A DNA stretch of 64,000 nt, from positions 4,402,001-4,466,000 of the forward strand of contig CP064963.1 of the NCBI GenBank assembly GCA_016699165.1. Reading direction: 5' to 3'. Below the pieces are notes generated by a model that saw only the letters and a program-made list of their open reading frames with translations, had not been told where the DNA came from and did no database searches. Shown in pieces: positions 43,523-52,569 of the stretch; the first letter of the stretch is position 1, and every line of letters begins with the position of its first letter. A program made the position numbers and the translations under genes. Source of the DNA: Candidatus Melainabacteria bacterium. GTDB lineage: Bacteria; Cyanobacteriota; Vampirovibrionia; Obscuribacterales; Obscuribacteraceae.

Positions 43523-44575
43523 TTATTTAAAAGGAATATACAAGTCAGTGGTTGGCAATTCATAAAGAGCGCGCAAAGTGACAAAATCGTTTATTGAAGG
43601 GCGATTATATCGCGCTGCACTATACGAATCGTTTTCATCTACGCCGGTTCCATGATCGTACATAATATCTTTCGCGTTTTGTGAGTGATTTTGCAGACCT
43701 AATGCATGTCCAAATTCATGCATGGCAGTATGAGTAATCTCGCGCGAACCATGACCACCCCAGGTTTTAGCAAACTTAGTCTCAATATGAATAATGGCGC
43801 GAGCGTTTTTCACACCCTGCCACGGATAATAAGTTCTGCCCACAGCACCGCGTCCTTCTTCTTCGCACCATACAAATAAAATGTCGGCTTTACATGGATC
43901 ATCTGTGTATTGAAACTTGATGCGACTGTCTTTCATTATGGCTGACCAGGCGTTGATGCCTGTCATCACTGCAGATTTATATTCGCCTTTGTAATCGTTT
44001 GCAGTAGAAAGCCTTTTGAAAAACTCGGGCTTGATCAAATATGGATAAAGCTTTTTACAAGTGTCGACAGTCATGTCACCACCAGAATATCCTTTGGGAA
44101 ATTTTAAACCGTTTGTGACATGAATTTTGAGTGGCGCACCAGAGCGATTCCAGCGCGACAAGCCGGATACGCTTGATTGACTGTATGGAGCGATATTTTT
44201 AAATTGTTGATATTTTTTCAAATAAAGCAGTGCATTTTTTGAAAAGGTATTATCTACACTGGTCATTACTACAGTGCGACAAAAGGCATGCTCAGCCGTT
44301 TTGTAGTCGTCTGCATAAAGTGAGCTGATGCCTAAATAATACTGAACTGATGGATCGTTTGGATCCAGTGCACTGCATCTGTTGAACAAAAGTGCTGCTT
44401 CTTTAAATTTTCTCGACTCGAGTAACTCAAATGCGTTCCTCTTTTCATTTTCCAAATTGAAAGGACGAGGCGGAACGGCAAAAACTGGACTATTATTTCC
44501 AGGACAACTCAAAGTAAGAAGAGCGAAGAAGATAAATATTAAGCGCTTAAGACTGGTAAAATTCTTCAAATACAT
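43523..44575 (-). CDS. Secreted matrixin-like metalloprotease with N-terminal TPR
   Basis: 350 aa. A signal peptide (LKRLIFIFFALLTLSC) is followed by a TPR-like segment (about residues 35-110: AFELLESRKFKEAALLFNRC). The protease domain contains the full zinc motif HEFGHALGLQNHS (HExxHxxGxxH) near residues 283-295 and the Met-turn DIMYDHG. Matrixins (metzincins) are zinc endopeptidases, here in the periplasm or outside the cell. TPR plus protease recurs in this window (compare 57819-58835). Confidence 0.88.
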   Translation of the reverse strand: MYLKNFTSLKRLIFIFFALLTLSCPGNNSPVFAVPPRPFNLENEKRNAFELLESRKFKEAALLFNRCSALDPNDPSVQYYLGISSLYADDYKTAEHAFCRTVVMTSVDNTFSKNALLYLKKYQQFKNIAPYSQSSVSGLSRWNRSGAPLKIHVTNGLKFPKGYSGGDMTVDTCKKLYPYLIKPEFFKRLSTANDYKGEYKSAVMTGINAWSAIMKDSRIKFQYTDDPCKADILFVWCEEEGRGAVGRTYYPWQGVKNARAIIHIETKFAKTWGGHGSREITHTAMHEFGHALGLQNHSQNAKDIMYDHGTGVDENDSYSAARYNRPSINDFVTLRALYELPTTDLYIPFK

Positions 44576-44610
44576 TTTTTTGGATGTGAGTTCTAAGGAG
44601 TTCTAAAGTT

Positions 44611-45564
44611 ATGTTCGGCAAAACTGCAAAGCTTGCAATGTTCTCGCTTGTGCTCAGCCTCAGTCCGCTAGGCACACTGAGTACTTTAGCACTGGATCAA
44701 GATGGTGCCACTACACAACTAGAAGTAAAGAGAAGCGAGTCAAGTAGCTTAGACAGTATTTTCAAGAGCCAGGCAAGAGAGTATGAAACAGCTTTCGCCT
44801 CCGGTGATGCCGCAAAAATTGCTTCTATGTGGTCTGAAAAAGGGACTTATATAGATACCGATGGCTGGGAGTTCAGCGGTCGCAAAGCAATCGAAGACAA
44901 TTACAAAGATTTTTTCGCTTGCAAAAAGGGCAAAGTTGCAATCACTGTCCAGTCTGTTCAACCAATTGGTGATGCTGCTGCCATTGAAAAGGGGACAGCC
45001 ACTTTTAGCGACCTTGATGGCAAGCCCCTATCGTCTTGCACTTACACAGTTGTGCATGTACTCAACGGTGGAAAATGGGAAATTGCAAGTGCCACCGATC
45101 ATGGTGAGGTTGATGCCAGAAGTCAAAAGTCTATAAAAGATCTGGCCTGGATGCTTGGCGAATGGCATGCTCAGGGCGCTTACGGTGAAGCCACTGTTAC
45201 TACCAGATTTGCAAACGGATCCAATTTTCTTGTTACCCGCTTTGACTTGAAAGACAAAAATGGCAAAGGGCGAGAAGAGATGCAAATCACAGGATTTGAC
45301 CCAACTCAAAATGCGTTGGTTTCCTGGATTTTCGATTCCACAGGCGGATTTGGTCAAGCTCGCTGGTACGGCCATGGCAAAACGTGGGAAAGCCGCATGA
45401 GCAGAATAACTCCAGGCGGGCAAAGATTGTCCGCGGTTAATTACTGGCAACTAGATGCTCCAGATAAATTTACCTGGCAGTCGACTAAGCGTGTGTTCGA
45501 AGGGATGGACTTGCCTGATTCTGAGCGCATTACAGTTAGTCGCGTCAATGTACTTGCACAATAA
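44611..45564 (+). CDS. Secreted SnoaL/NTF2-like protein with lipocalin-like C-terminus
   Basis: 317 aa, with AAGGAG at 44595-44600 ahead of the ATG. A signal peptide (LAMFSLVLSLSPLGTLSTLA) precedes an NTF2-like domain (about residues 45-165: REYETAFASGDAAKIASMWS, FSGRKAIEDNYKDFF, VHVLNGGKWEIASATDHG). The C-terminal half (about 170-317) is beta-rich and resembles DUF1579-type lipocalin-like barrels (AWMLGEWHAQGAYGE). It resembles SgcJ/EcaC-type secreted proteins; the ligand is unknown. A second signal-bearing NTF2-like protein lies at 48129-48668. Confidence 0.75.
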   Translation: MFGKTAKLAMFSLVLSLSPLGTLSTLALDQDGATTQLEVKRSESSSLDSIFKSQAREYETAFASGDAAKIASMWSEKGTYIDTDGWEFSGRKAIEDNYKDFFACKKGKVAITVQSVQPIGDAAAIEKGTATFSDLDGKPLSSCTYTVVHVLNGGKWEIASATDHGEVDARSQKSIKDLAWMLGEWHAQGAYGEATVTTRFANGSNFLVTRFDLKDKNGKGREEMQITGFDPTQNALVSWIFDSTGGFGQARWYGHGKTWESRMSRITPGGQRLSAVNYWQLDAPDKFTWQSTKRVFEGMDLPDSERITVSRVNVLAQ

Positions 45565-45576
45565 GGGATAGAAAAA

Positions 45577-46896
45577 ATGAAAAACAGAATTATCACTTCT
45601 TTAGTGCTTACAAGTTTGACAGTTACGTTATTTGCTCCAGGCGTGATGCTCGAGGCGCAGGCTCGAGGTTTTGGGGGCGGCGGAGGCGGCTTTTCGCGTG
45701 GCGGCTTTGGTGGTGGTGGCGGAGGCTTCGACCGCGGTGGATTTGACCGTGGAGGATTTGACCGTGGAAATTTTGACCGCGGTAATTTCGATCGCGGTGG
45801 CGCGGACAGAGGCGGTTTCGATAACGGGGGCTTCGACAGAGGCGGCGACAATGGAATAGGTCGTAATAACTCAATTGATTCAGATCCTAATCGCGGTGTC
45901 TGGACCAGACCAGGCGGCGTTGATGGCGGCTCTGGGATAGATAGAGGCAATTTTACAAGCGGTGTTTGGAACAGACCCGCTGGCACCGGTATTGGTGGCG
46001 CTGGGCACTTAGACCCAGTTCACAATGGCGGCTTTGGTTTTGACCATATCTCTGGCAACGGTAATAACGTTTTCAAAGGCGGTCACAATACCTATAATTA
46101 TTCACCTACTTATATGAATAATCGCGGACTTGCTGTTCGCAATGGTTTTAACGGCTATGACCACTTTTATGGACATGGCTGGTATGGACGTTATCCTGGT
46201 TGCTGGTACGGCGCTGGTTGGGGTGCAAGTACTGCTTGGATGATAACTGACTGGAGCATGATGGCCGGGATGCTTGCCATGTCTGCTGTGACACCACTTC
46301 TATATGGATATGGTGGCGGCGGTGGTGGCGGTTCAGTCACTTATAACAATAACAATGTTTATTACAACGACCAGCCTGTAGCAACAGCCGATCAGTATTA
46401 TTCGCAAGCTCAGACTTTGGCTACTCAAGGACCGACCGCAACAAATTATACAAGTCCGATGCTTACGTCGGGTTCTGGAGCGGTAGCGCCAGCGGTACCA
46501 GCTGACTTTAATCCTAAAACTACAGCCAAACTTGATGCTAATGCAAAGAAAGCAGAATATAAACCACTTGGTGTATTTTCTCTGGTTCAAGGCGATCAAA
46601 CTAATTCGACCACGATGTTCCAGCTTGCAATCAATGCCAAAGGCGATATTGCCGGCAACTACTACGACATGCTTACCGATCAAGATCAGCAAGTGCATGG
46701 TCATTTAGATAAGAAAACTCAGCGTGTCGCATTTACGGTGGGCAAAAATACCGCCGTAGTTTATGACTGTGGTCTGGGTAACTTGATGCAAGAGCAAGCG
46801 CCTATTCTGGTCCATTTCGACAAGAGCAGAACTGAGCAATTCTTGCTTGTTCGCCTGAAACATTCTGATGCTCAAGGGCAAGCTGGCAAAAGCTAA
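45577..46896 (+). CDS. Secreted Gly-rich FDRGG-repeat protein
   Basis: 439 aa with AAGGG upstream. A signal peptide (SLVLTSLTVTLFAPG, MLEAQA) precedes a Gly-rich region. From about residue 50 to 90 there are tandem FDRG(G/N) pentapeptides. A Tyr/Gly/Asn-rich middle follows, with a hydrophobic segment (WMITDWSMMAGMLAMSAV), then a poly-Gly run. The C-terminal 110 residues form a beta-rich globular domain (LGVFSLVQGDQTNSTTMFQL, then IAGNYYDML). Likely surface-exposed or cell-wall structural; not recognised beyond that. It lies 12 bases after the NTF2-like gene. Confidence 0.75.
   Translation: MKNRIITSLVLTSLTVTLFAPGVMLEAQARGFGGGGGGFSRGGFGGGGGGFDRGGFDRGGFDRGNFDRGNFDRGGADRGGFDNGGFDRGGDNGIGRNNSIDSDPNRGVWTRPGGVDGGSGIDRGNFTSGVWNRPAGTGIGGAGHLDPVHNGGFGFDHISGNGNNVFKGGHNTYNYSPTYMNNRGLAVRNGFNGYDHFYGHGWYGRYPGCWYGAGWGASTAWMITDWSMMAGMLAMSAVTPLLYGYGGGGGGGSVTYNNNNVYYNDQPVATADQYYSQAQTLATQGPTATNYTSPMLTSGSGAVAPAVPADFNPKTTAKLDANAKKAEYKPLGVFSLVQGDQTNSTTMFQLAINAKGDIAGNYYDMLTDQDQQVHGHLDKKTQRVAFTVGKNTAVVYDCGLGNLMQEQAPILVHFDKSRTEQFLLVRLKHSDAQGQAGKS
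45727..45846 (+). repeat. Tandem 15-base FDRGG-coding repeats
   Basis: About eight imperfect 15-base units coding FDRGG, FDRGN, ADRGG or FDNGG. Synonymous differences between the units show that the amino acid pattern is what is kept. Confidence 0.85.
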
Positions 46897-46972
46897 ATTT
46901 TACTAGCTAGTTGATTAGATATCGGTCAAATTTCTCACTACAGATCAGTAGTGTCTTTTGATCCTGCGGACA

Positions 46973-47536
46973 TCACCACGGGGGACCCATCAAATTAATC
47001 ACACCGCCCATCGGCACTGGTGAGCAAACTGATTTGAGCATTGGTAGATTAAATGTGAATTTGTCTATCTTGCCTTTTTGAGACACTAAGACTTCTCCTT
47101 CATAAGTTTGCCATCCCATCCGTTCGTAAAGTGGAACGAGGTTCGATTCACAGACAAGCAATGCAAAGTCAACTCTTTGCTCCTTGAAAAAATCGAGTGT
47201 CTTTTCAATCGTCTGTGATGCCAATCCTAGTTTCCTGGCGCTTGTGTGAGTTTTGACTCCGCCTATTCCACCAATCTTTACTTTGACATCATTCATCATT
47301 GCAATTCGAATGATTGCGCCTACGTAAGACAAAGCTTGTTCGTCAGAGTCCCAACATATCGAGCACCATTGAGGGGAAGCCCACTCAATTGACTTCCCTT
47401 TCCAATCAGCAATTTCATTAGGGGGATAGACATTTATTGAAAGAACATTGAGAGCGGATTTTTGCTTTTCTGTTAGCTCAGTTAGGCTATGTAGGCTGAA
47501 TGTACCGATGTTATGTGTAGGCTCTATAGCAGACAT
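46973..47536 (-). CDS. GNAT-like acetyltransferase (AAC(2')/NodA-like pattern)
   Basis: 187 aa. It has a GNAT fold pattern: YVGAIIRIAMM, the linker KIGGIGGVKTHTSARKLGLA in place of the usual G-x-G-x-(G/A) loop, then FALLVCESNLVPLYERMGW. The spacing and GW motif recall AAC(2') aminoglycoside acetyltransferases and NodA-like enzymes, but that is a tentative likeness and no resistance should be assumed. It is the last of a four-gene minus-strand unit. Confidence 0.65.
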   Translation of the reverse strand: MSAIEPTHNIGTFSLHSLTELTEKQKSALNVLSINVYPPNEIADWKGKSIEWASPQWCSICWDSDEQALSYVGAIIRIAMMNDVKVKIGGIGGVKTHTSARKLGLASQTIEKTLDFFKEQRVDFALLVCESNLVPLYERMGWQTYEGEVLVSQKGKIDKFTFNLPMLKSVCSPVPMGGVINLMGPPW

Positions 47537-47546
47537 GTTTTTTTAC

Positions 47547-48125
47547 TTAATTTTTCTCGGCGTATTCTTTTACTGCTCCCGATAGTTTTACAAACTTGGG
47601 AGTGAACCAGTATTTGCGCATTTCTTTGTAGGTGTCATCGTAATTCCAATTTTCTTGGCTTACGCGCCAGATGCCAATCATGCAACCCGTACGATCTGAG
47701 CCGTGTGCGCAATGAACGAGAATTTTTCCATTAGTAGGATCTTTTTCGGCTTTTTTGATTGTATTCAAAAGCGTGTCGACTTGCTCTTTTGTTGGCGGTG
47801 CCGATGTCATAACCAATCTTATGTATTTTAATCCAAGCTCAGAAGCCGCTACTTTTTCATCGAATTTTTGCTCCGATGGCGCGCGTAAATCTATAAGCGT
47901 ATCGAATCCCATTTCTTTGAGCTTGTGCAATCCTTTCATTGTCGGCTCGCCGCTGCGATATAAAAATGGATGCACTTCATGAAAATTGGGCAGGTCTTCG
48001 ATCGCTTTTTTCTTATGCGCATTGGCTGGCGTAAGCTCTTTAGGCGAGCTTTTGGCTGAACAGCTAATTGGATATGAGAGGATAGCCGATAAAAGAAGGT
48101 AGTGAACGAATCGCTGATGTTTCAT
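47547..48125 (-). CDS. Secreted dual-specificity/tyrosine phosphatase-like protein
   Basis: 192 aa with a signal peptide (HYLLLSAILSYPISCSA); the Cys might be a lipidation site but the lipobox is poor. The phosphatase signature CX5R appears as HCAHGSDRTG (near residue 138), and the upstream general-acid region is LVMTSAPPTKEQ. The first strand block FDTLIDLRAP is typical of the DSP/cyclin-type group that includes secreted bacterial phosphatases. It lies between an NTF2-like gene (three bases upstream) and a GNAT gene. Confidence 0.85.
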   Translation of the reverse strand: MKHQRFVHYLLLSAILSYPISCSAKSSPKELTPANAHKKKAIEDLPNFHEVHPFLYRSGEPTMKGLHKLKEMGFDTLIDLRAPSEQKFDEKVAASELGLKYIRLVMTSAPPTKEQVDTLLNTIKKAEKDPTNGKILVHCAHGSDRTGCMIGIWRVSQENWNYDDTYKEMRKYWFTPKFVKLSGAVKEYAEKN

Positions 48126-48128
48126 GAT

Positions 48129-48668
48129 CTATTTAACGCGTTTCCAGTCGCCACCACAATAATGGAGTTTTTTCCAGTCACCATCACGTTTTACAAACAC
48201 ATCAGTGACATGTGATTCAAAAACGGCTGGATTGGCACCACCGACTTCTTTTTTCAATACGAAAGTAACTACAGCTTTGTCGCCAGTTATTTTTGCAAAG
48301 GGCTGGTCGATAGTGAAGGCGATGGCCGGAACTTTTAGTCGCTTTTCTTCTGCTGCAATTTTAGCTTTTACGTTTGCGATGATATTTTCTCTTCCCACCA
48401 CTGTTTTTTTTGTGCAGACATCATATGTGGTGCAATTTTCATCGAGATATTTGGCAAGTTCGACATAATCCTTTTCAGCTACGGCTCTTGTGGTTGCTTT
48501 TAGGACTGCAATTATAGTTTCACAAGTATTTTCCATGGGCTGAGAACAACTGATGGCACAATTTGCAGATTTTGTGATTTCGTTGGAATTCTCACCAGCA
48601 ACCGCAGGACCAGTAATTGAAACCAGTACCATACTGAAAAATAGTAGGTTCGAAAGTTGGTTTTTCAC
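48129..48668 (-). CDS. Secreted SnoaL/NTF2-like protein
   Basis: 179 aa. A signal peptide (LLFFSMVLVSITGPAVA) is followed by a short Cys-containing segment (CAISCSQPMENTC) and an NTF2-like domain (about residues 55-175) with the pattern AEKDYVELAKYLDENCTTYD, VVGRENIIANVKAKI and a C-terminal DVFVKRDGDWKKLHY. Four Cys in the mature part may form disulfides. It is one base downstream of the coiled-coil gene and four upstream of the phosphatase gene. Confidence 0.75.
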   Translation of the reverse strand: MKNQLSNLLFFSMVLVSITGPAVAGENSNEITKSANCAISCSQPMENTCETIIAVLKATTRAVAEKDYVELAKYLDENCTTYDVCTKKTVVGRENIIANVKAKIAAEEKRLKVPAIAFTIDQPFAKITGDKAVVTFVLKKEVGGANPAVFESHVTDVFVKRDGDWKKLHYCGGDWKRVK

Positions 48669-48669
48669 T

Positions 48670-48960
48670 TTATCGTCCTCTTAGGGCTGCGTCTACACTG
48701 CTCAGGGCGTGATCTGTATCGCGAAGATAAGCACGTAGGCGATCAATTTCTGATTGTAAATTAGCTACCTGACCGCCTTTCTTGTCGATGGCTTCTTCAA
48801 TATCAGCTCTTTGTTTAATTAGTGCGTCGCGTGTAGATTTGAGATCCGACTCAACGCCACTGCTGTGGGCATTTACCCCTGTTAGCAAGCTAGTGAACAG
48901 AACGGACAGCATTAATGAAAAGCCCGTCCAAGCTAGTAATTGTGACCTCTTTGCGCTCAT
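48670..48960 (-). CDS. Small signal-peptide coiled-coil protein
   Basis: 96 aa. A hydrophobic segment (LLAWTGFSLMLSVLFTSLLT) that may be a signal peptide or anchor precedes a heptad-patterned helix (about residues 40-90: LIKQRADIEEAIDKKGGQVA, then LQSEIDRLRAYLRDTD). It is the first gene of the four-gene unit ending at 46973. No family was recognised. Confidence 0.65.
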   Translation of the reverse strand: MSAKRSQLLAWTGFSLMLSVLFTSLLTGVNAHSSGVESDLKSTRDALIKQRADIEEAIDKKGGQVANLQSEIDRLRAYLRDTDHALSSVDAALRGR

Positions 48961-49046
48961 TTTGCAACCTCAAGACTGCTCGCTGTTTGCTTTTGAGTAG
49001 TATTAAGGCTAAATTTTAACCCTAAGTGGGCGTTTTCTCTAGTCTT

Positions 49047-51140
49047 TTATCTTCTAATGCCCCCTTGATAAAAGTCGAAAGCTTCAATTTTTATTTTCTT
49101 CTTCCAGATATTTCGAAAATCCCTGGCAAAATCTTCCGCCGCATCTGTAGATAGGTTCTCACAGTCTCTTAAAATGAGCCTTTCTAAGCTCTTGAGCTTA
49201 ATCAACTTGCGTAGTTGTTTGTCGTTAATAGATGTGTTGCGTAAATCTAGGTTGACCAAATGAGTTTTGGCCAATTCTTCCATCATTTCATCAGTGATAA
49301 CTCGAGCGCCTGTTAAGTCTAGGGCGTATAGCTTGGGAAGATTTATTATGTGTTTTAAGTTGTGTGAGGTACACGGACTCTGCGCCAAATCGAGAACTGC
49401 AATTGTTTTAATTTTACCAATCGCCTCATACTGAGCATCGTTTAAAGGAATATCTTTGAGCTTTAAATTTAAAATTTTCATGCGCTCGAAGGCAGTTATA
49501 CTATCTAGAGAGAGTGACTGTAATCCAGAAAGTTCGATAGATCTAAGTCCCTTCAATCCGCTCAACTTCACTCCCAAATCTTTGCTTGTGTTAGTGTCCG
49601 ACAAGCTCAGAGTGTTTAAATTTTTAAAATTCTTAAGCGGTTCGACCAACGCATCAGTTGCTTTAGGAGTGAGCAACACTAGTTTTTTTAGCGATGGAAG
49701 GCAAAGTGTTTTAAGTCCTTGATCTGTTACTTTGGGACAAGATAGTTCTAAATGTGCAAGGCTTTTGAAATTATTTAAGTACTGAATACCAGCATCAGTT
49801 ATGTCTGGAGAATCAATTCTTAGCTCTACAAGCTTGTCTATTTTTGCCAGTTGCATCAAAAAAGTATCAGTTATATTGCAATTTAAAACTTTCAAAGTTG
49901 ATAAGTTTGAATCTGTCAAATATTCGATTCCGGAACCATCAAAGGTGCAACCTATCAAATTCAGCTCATCAATTTTTTTCCCTTGCAACTCTTTTAAGTC
50001 GGCGTCATTGAGCAAATCAGAAATGGTTTCTACACAAATCCAATTGTCTTGGATTGAAGTTCTAAATTTTATTTCCTGGTTTGCTTTCCTGACTTTTCTA
50101 TATGTGTCCCAACCGCTTGAATGAGCCGGCAACGATTTTTTTGTTAAAGATTGGTTAGTCTCTTCTTTTTTCTGCAAATAGAGAACAGTACAAAGACCAG
50201 TTAAAATGACACCACCAGCAATGGCTAAAAGAGTCCATTTATTGTCTTGCGTATGCCCTTTAGTTTTTCTGGTTTCGGTTGGGTCGTGTTTAGACAAAAG
50301 TGCTTGGTTGAGTTGGGTAATTACTTTCTGCAAGTCTTCTGGTCTGTCGGCAGGTTCTTTTCGAAGACACTTGTCTATAATTTCAATCAACTCATCCGGA
50401 AAAATTGATTCTGGCACCACTGACGATATCAATTGCGGTTTTTGTTTGCGGTGCATAGTTATTGTTTCAATGGCGGATTGACCAACAAATGGTGGTTTTC
50501 CTGTTAGGCACTCAAACATCAAACAACCAAGGCTGTAGATATCCGAACGATAATCAAGTTCTTTACCTTGAGCCTGCTCTGGGCTGACATAAAAGGGACT
50601 TCCAATCAGAATCCCCTCAGCTGTTAATGTATTTTTTTGAGTCTGAGTCTTGGCTATTCCAAAATCTAAAAGTTTGACCTGTTGTCTTCCTTCGTGATAA
50701 ACAAGCATAATGTTTGAAGGCTTTATATCTCGATGGATAATATTTCTTTTGTGTGCAAAATCAAGCCCTTCGCAAATCTGCAAGAAAATGGCAATGGCAT
50801 CGATGTAGTCAATTCTGCCCTGCTCTTCGATGAATTGAGCCAAATTGAAGCCGGGTAATAACTCCATCACCATAAATGGTGCGCCGTCTTTTAGCTGGCC
50901 AAAATGCAATATGCGGGCGATATTTGGATGCGTTAAACTACCGGCTGAAATGGCCTCGCGCTGTAGTCGAGCTGCGTTGACGCCAGTATGGTCGACAGCC
51001 AAAATCTTGATTGCCATGTCAAGATTTAAAACCAAATCAATAGCCTGCAAGATTACACCGACTCCTCCTTGCCCAATAACAGATAGAATCTTGTATCGAT
51101 CTGCTATGACAACTCCAGGAGAGTAATCAGCTATTTTCAT
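49047..51140 (-). CDS. Ser/Thr kinase with C-terminal leucine-rich repeats
   Basis: 697 aa. Residues about 10-275 are a complete Hanks-type kinase: glycine loop GQGGVGVI, the catalytic HRDIKPSN, magnesium-binding DFGIAK and the activation segment SPEQAQG. A single membrane helix (WTLLAIAGGVILTGLCTVLY, about residues 300-320) anchors it. The C-terminal 370 residues are leucine-rich repeats of the form L..LD.S..(I/V)TD.G with about 24-residue spacing, ending before a short tail. The LRR part would lie outside the membrane if the kinase is cytoplasmic, giving a receptor-like kinase. It is separate from the respiratory operon by 103 bases. Confidence 0.93.
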   Translation of the reverse strand: MKIADYSPGVVIADRYKILSVIGQGGVGVILQAIDLVLNLDMAIKILAVDHTGVNAARLQREAISAGSLTHPNIARILHFGQLKDGAPFMVMELLPGFNLAQFIEEQGRIDYIDAIAIFLQICEGLDFAHKRNIIHRDIKPSNIMLVYHEGRQQVKLLDFGIAKTQTQKNTLTAEGILIGSPFYVSPEQAQGKELDYRSDIYSLGCLMFECLTGKPPFVGQSAIETITMHRKQKPQLISSVVPESIFPDELIEIIDKCLRKEPADRPEDLQKVITQLNQALLSKHDPTETRKTKGHTQDNKWTLLAIAGGVILTGLCTVLYLQKKEETNQSLTKKSLPAHSSGWDTYRKVRKANQEIKFRTSIQDNWICVETISDLLNDADLKELQGKKIDELNLIGCTFDGSGIEYLTDSNLSTLKVLNCNITDTFLMQLAKIDKLVELRIDSPDITDAGIQYLNNFKSLAHLELSCPKVTDQGLKTLCLPSLKKLVLLTPKATDALVEPLKNFKNLNTLSLSDTNTSKDLGVKLSGLKGLRSIELSGLQSLSLDSITAFERMKILNLKLKDIPLNDAQYEAIGKIKTIAVLDLAQSPCTSHNLKHIINLPKLYALDLTGARVITDEMMEELAKTHLVNLDLRNTSINDKQLRKLIKLKSLERLILRDCENLSTDAAEDFARDFRNIWKKKIKIEAFDFYQGGIRR

Positions 51141-51243
51141 AATACTTTATCGCAGTTAAAGTGTGACTTATCCATTCGACTAATGGTAAGGCAATTTTCC
51201 GCGCATGATAGCTAAATTAATTTTTCCAGATAATCATGGCAAA

Positions 51244-52569
51244 CTAATTATTTGTCTTGTTGATTCCCGCCAGATACTTAGCCAACATTTTTGCTTCATT
51301 CTCGGTACCGGCAAATGGTGGCATAATTCCCTTGTAAGGATTTTCTTTGTTTTTTGGATCCATCATTTTTAAAAATGAAACAATAGAATCTTCGTCGCGT
51401 TCGCCAATTAGGCGCTTCATGCTTCTGTAACCGTCTACGGTGTGACAAGCCATACATTGATACTGAAAGAGCTTTTCACCACAAGTGGTATCAGTTTTTA
51501 CTGGGTTAGTGGCATTTGCCCATTTTGCTTGGGTGAGAAATCCTTTCTCACGCAATTCTTCCACCTGACTTTTGCGAATACCATTTGAATACATGTAGTT
51601 GTATACGACATAAGGTTTGCGCAACATTTCGCGCATCCACTCTGTCGATCCCGTGGCGATGAATCCACATAACATAAATAACAAAGCTATCTTGAATGTA
51701 AAACCTTTGGGGTTAAGATAGGGGCCAAAATAAGCGAAAACTATAATTGTTCCAGAAAAGACCAGGCTCAAATAAAGAGCACGTGCCAGCACTGAAAAAT
51801 TGCCAACGCCCGATGATTGAATTCCTGTAAAAATCGTTTCTAGAGTAACTTGTGGAACCTGGCTGAGATACCAAAAACTAGCTATTGGTCCCAGGAAGAA
51901 TACAGGCAAAAGCCATTTGGCGCAAAATTTGACTACATAAACGCGCAACTCTTCGTCTTTTATTCTGGTAGCCGTTACAAGGGCGTACATGCCAGCGATG
52001 GCAAACATGATTAAAAGTCTGATTACAAGCGACGGTAAATAGGTTTCGTTCAAAACCCCGTCCAACCAATATCTTGTTTCAACCCACCGTCCAGGAGTGA
52101 GCATAAAAGTGAGAATGCCGTTTATAACTGCAAGAGTCATGACCGACATGGCGAAATACCATTTTGCCAGAAGCAAGTGATTTTCTTTGCTTATTTTGTC
52201 CCAAGAATAATAATAAGCAAAAGCGGTGGCAAGCTCGCCAACGAAGAACAAATATTCAAGCGCCCAGGCGAGGGTAAAACTTTGAATCAACGATGCTGTG
52301 CCATCGGGACTAACTAGACTGATTGAAAACCATATGGCTACCCCCGTTGAGGCTCCAGCCACTGTGGTGACCAGTATAAAAAAGCGCGAATGCGATTTTA
52401 CATAATCATATAGACGGCTGTCGTTTCGCTTGTAAGCGAGCCATTCAGCTACGGCTAAGAAGGCTCCGCCGCCAACTGCAAAGTGTGACAAAAAAATGTG
52501 GATTATGGCAATAATTCCTATCACCCATGGCCCGCCTATTTGCGGTACTATCCAAATTGGATAATTCAT
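51244..52569 (-). CDS. CydA-like membrane protein fused to cytochrome c
   Basis: 441 aa. The ATG at 52569 overlaps the cytochrome b stop (ATGA, 52566-52569) and has GGGGAG upstream, so a TTG at 52584 is less likely. About eight to nine helices resemble cytochrome bd subunit I: HIFLSHFAVGGGAF near the N-terminus, and the block EYLFFVGELATAFAYYYSWD. A C-terminal domain (about residues 355-441) has the c-type heme motif CMACH and a distal Met region GIMPPF. Fusing a CydA-like core to a c-type heme is unusual and suggests electron transfer between quinol and cytochrome c. It is the last gene of the operon. Confidence 0.82.
   Translation of the reverse strand: MNYPIWIVPQIGGPWVIGIIAIIHIFLSHFAVGGGAFLAVAEWLAYKRNDSRLYDYVKSHSRFFILVTTVAGASTGVAIWFSISLVSPDGTASLIQSFTLAWALEYLFFVGELATAFAYYYSWDKISKENHLLLAKWYFAMSVMTLAVINGILTFMLTPGRWVETRYWLDGVLNETYLPSLVIRLLIMFAIAGMYALVTATRIKDEELRVYVVKFCAKWLLPVFFLGPIASFWYLSQVPQVTLETIFTGIQSSGVGNFSVLARALYLSLVFSGTIIVFAYFGPYLNPKGFTFKIALLFMLCGFIATGSTEWMREMLRKPYVVYNYMYSNGIRKSQVEELREKGFLTQAKWANATNPVKTDTTCGEKLFQYQCMACHTVDGYRSMKRLIGERDEDSIVSFLKMMDPKNKENPYKGIMPPFAGTENEAKMLAKYLAGINKTNN

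Noticed and set aside
46912..46932. A further palindrome copy after the FDRGG gene (AGATATCGGTC)
   Set aside because: Only the right half of the core is present, so it is not counted.
46973..47536. Aminoglycoside resistance gene
   Set aside because: The likeness to AAC(2') is only in the GNAT fold and GW motif, so no resistance claim is made.
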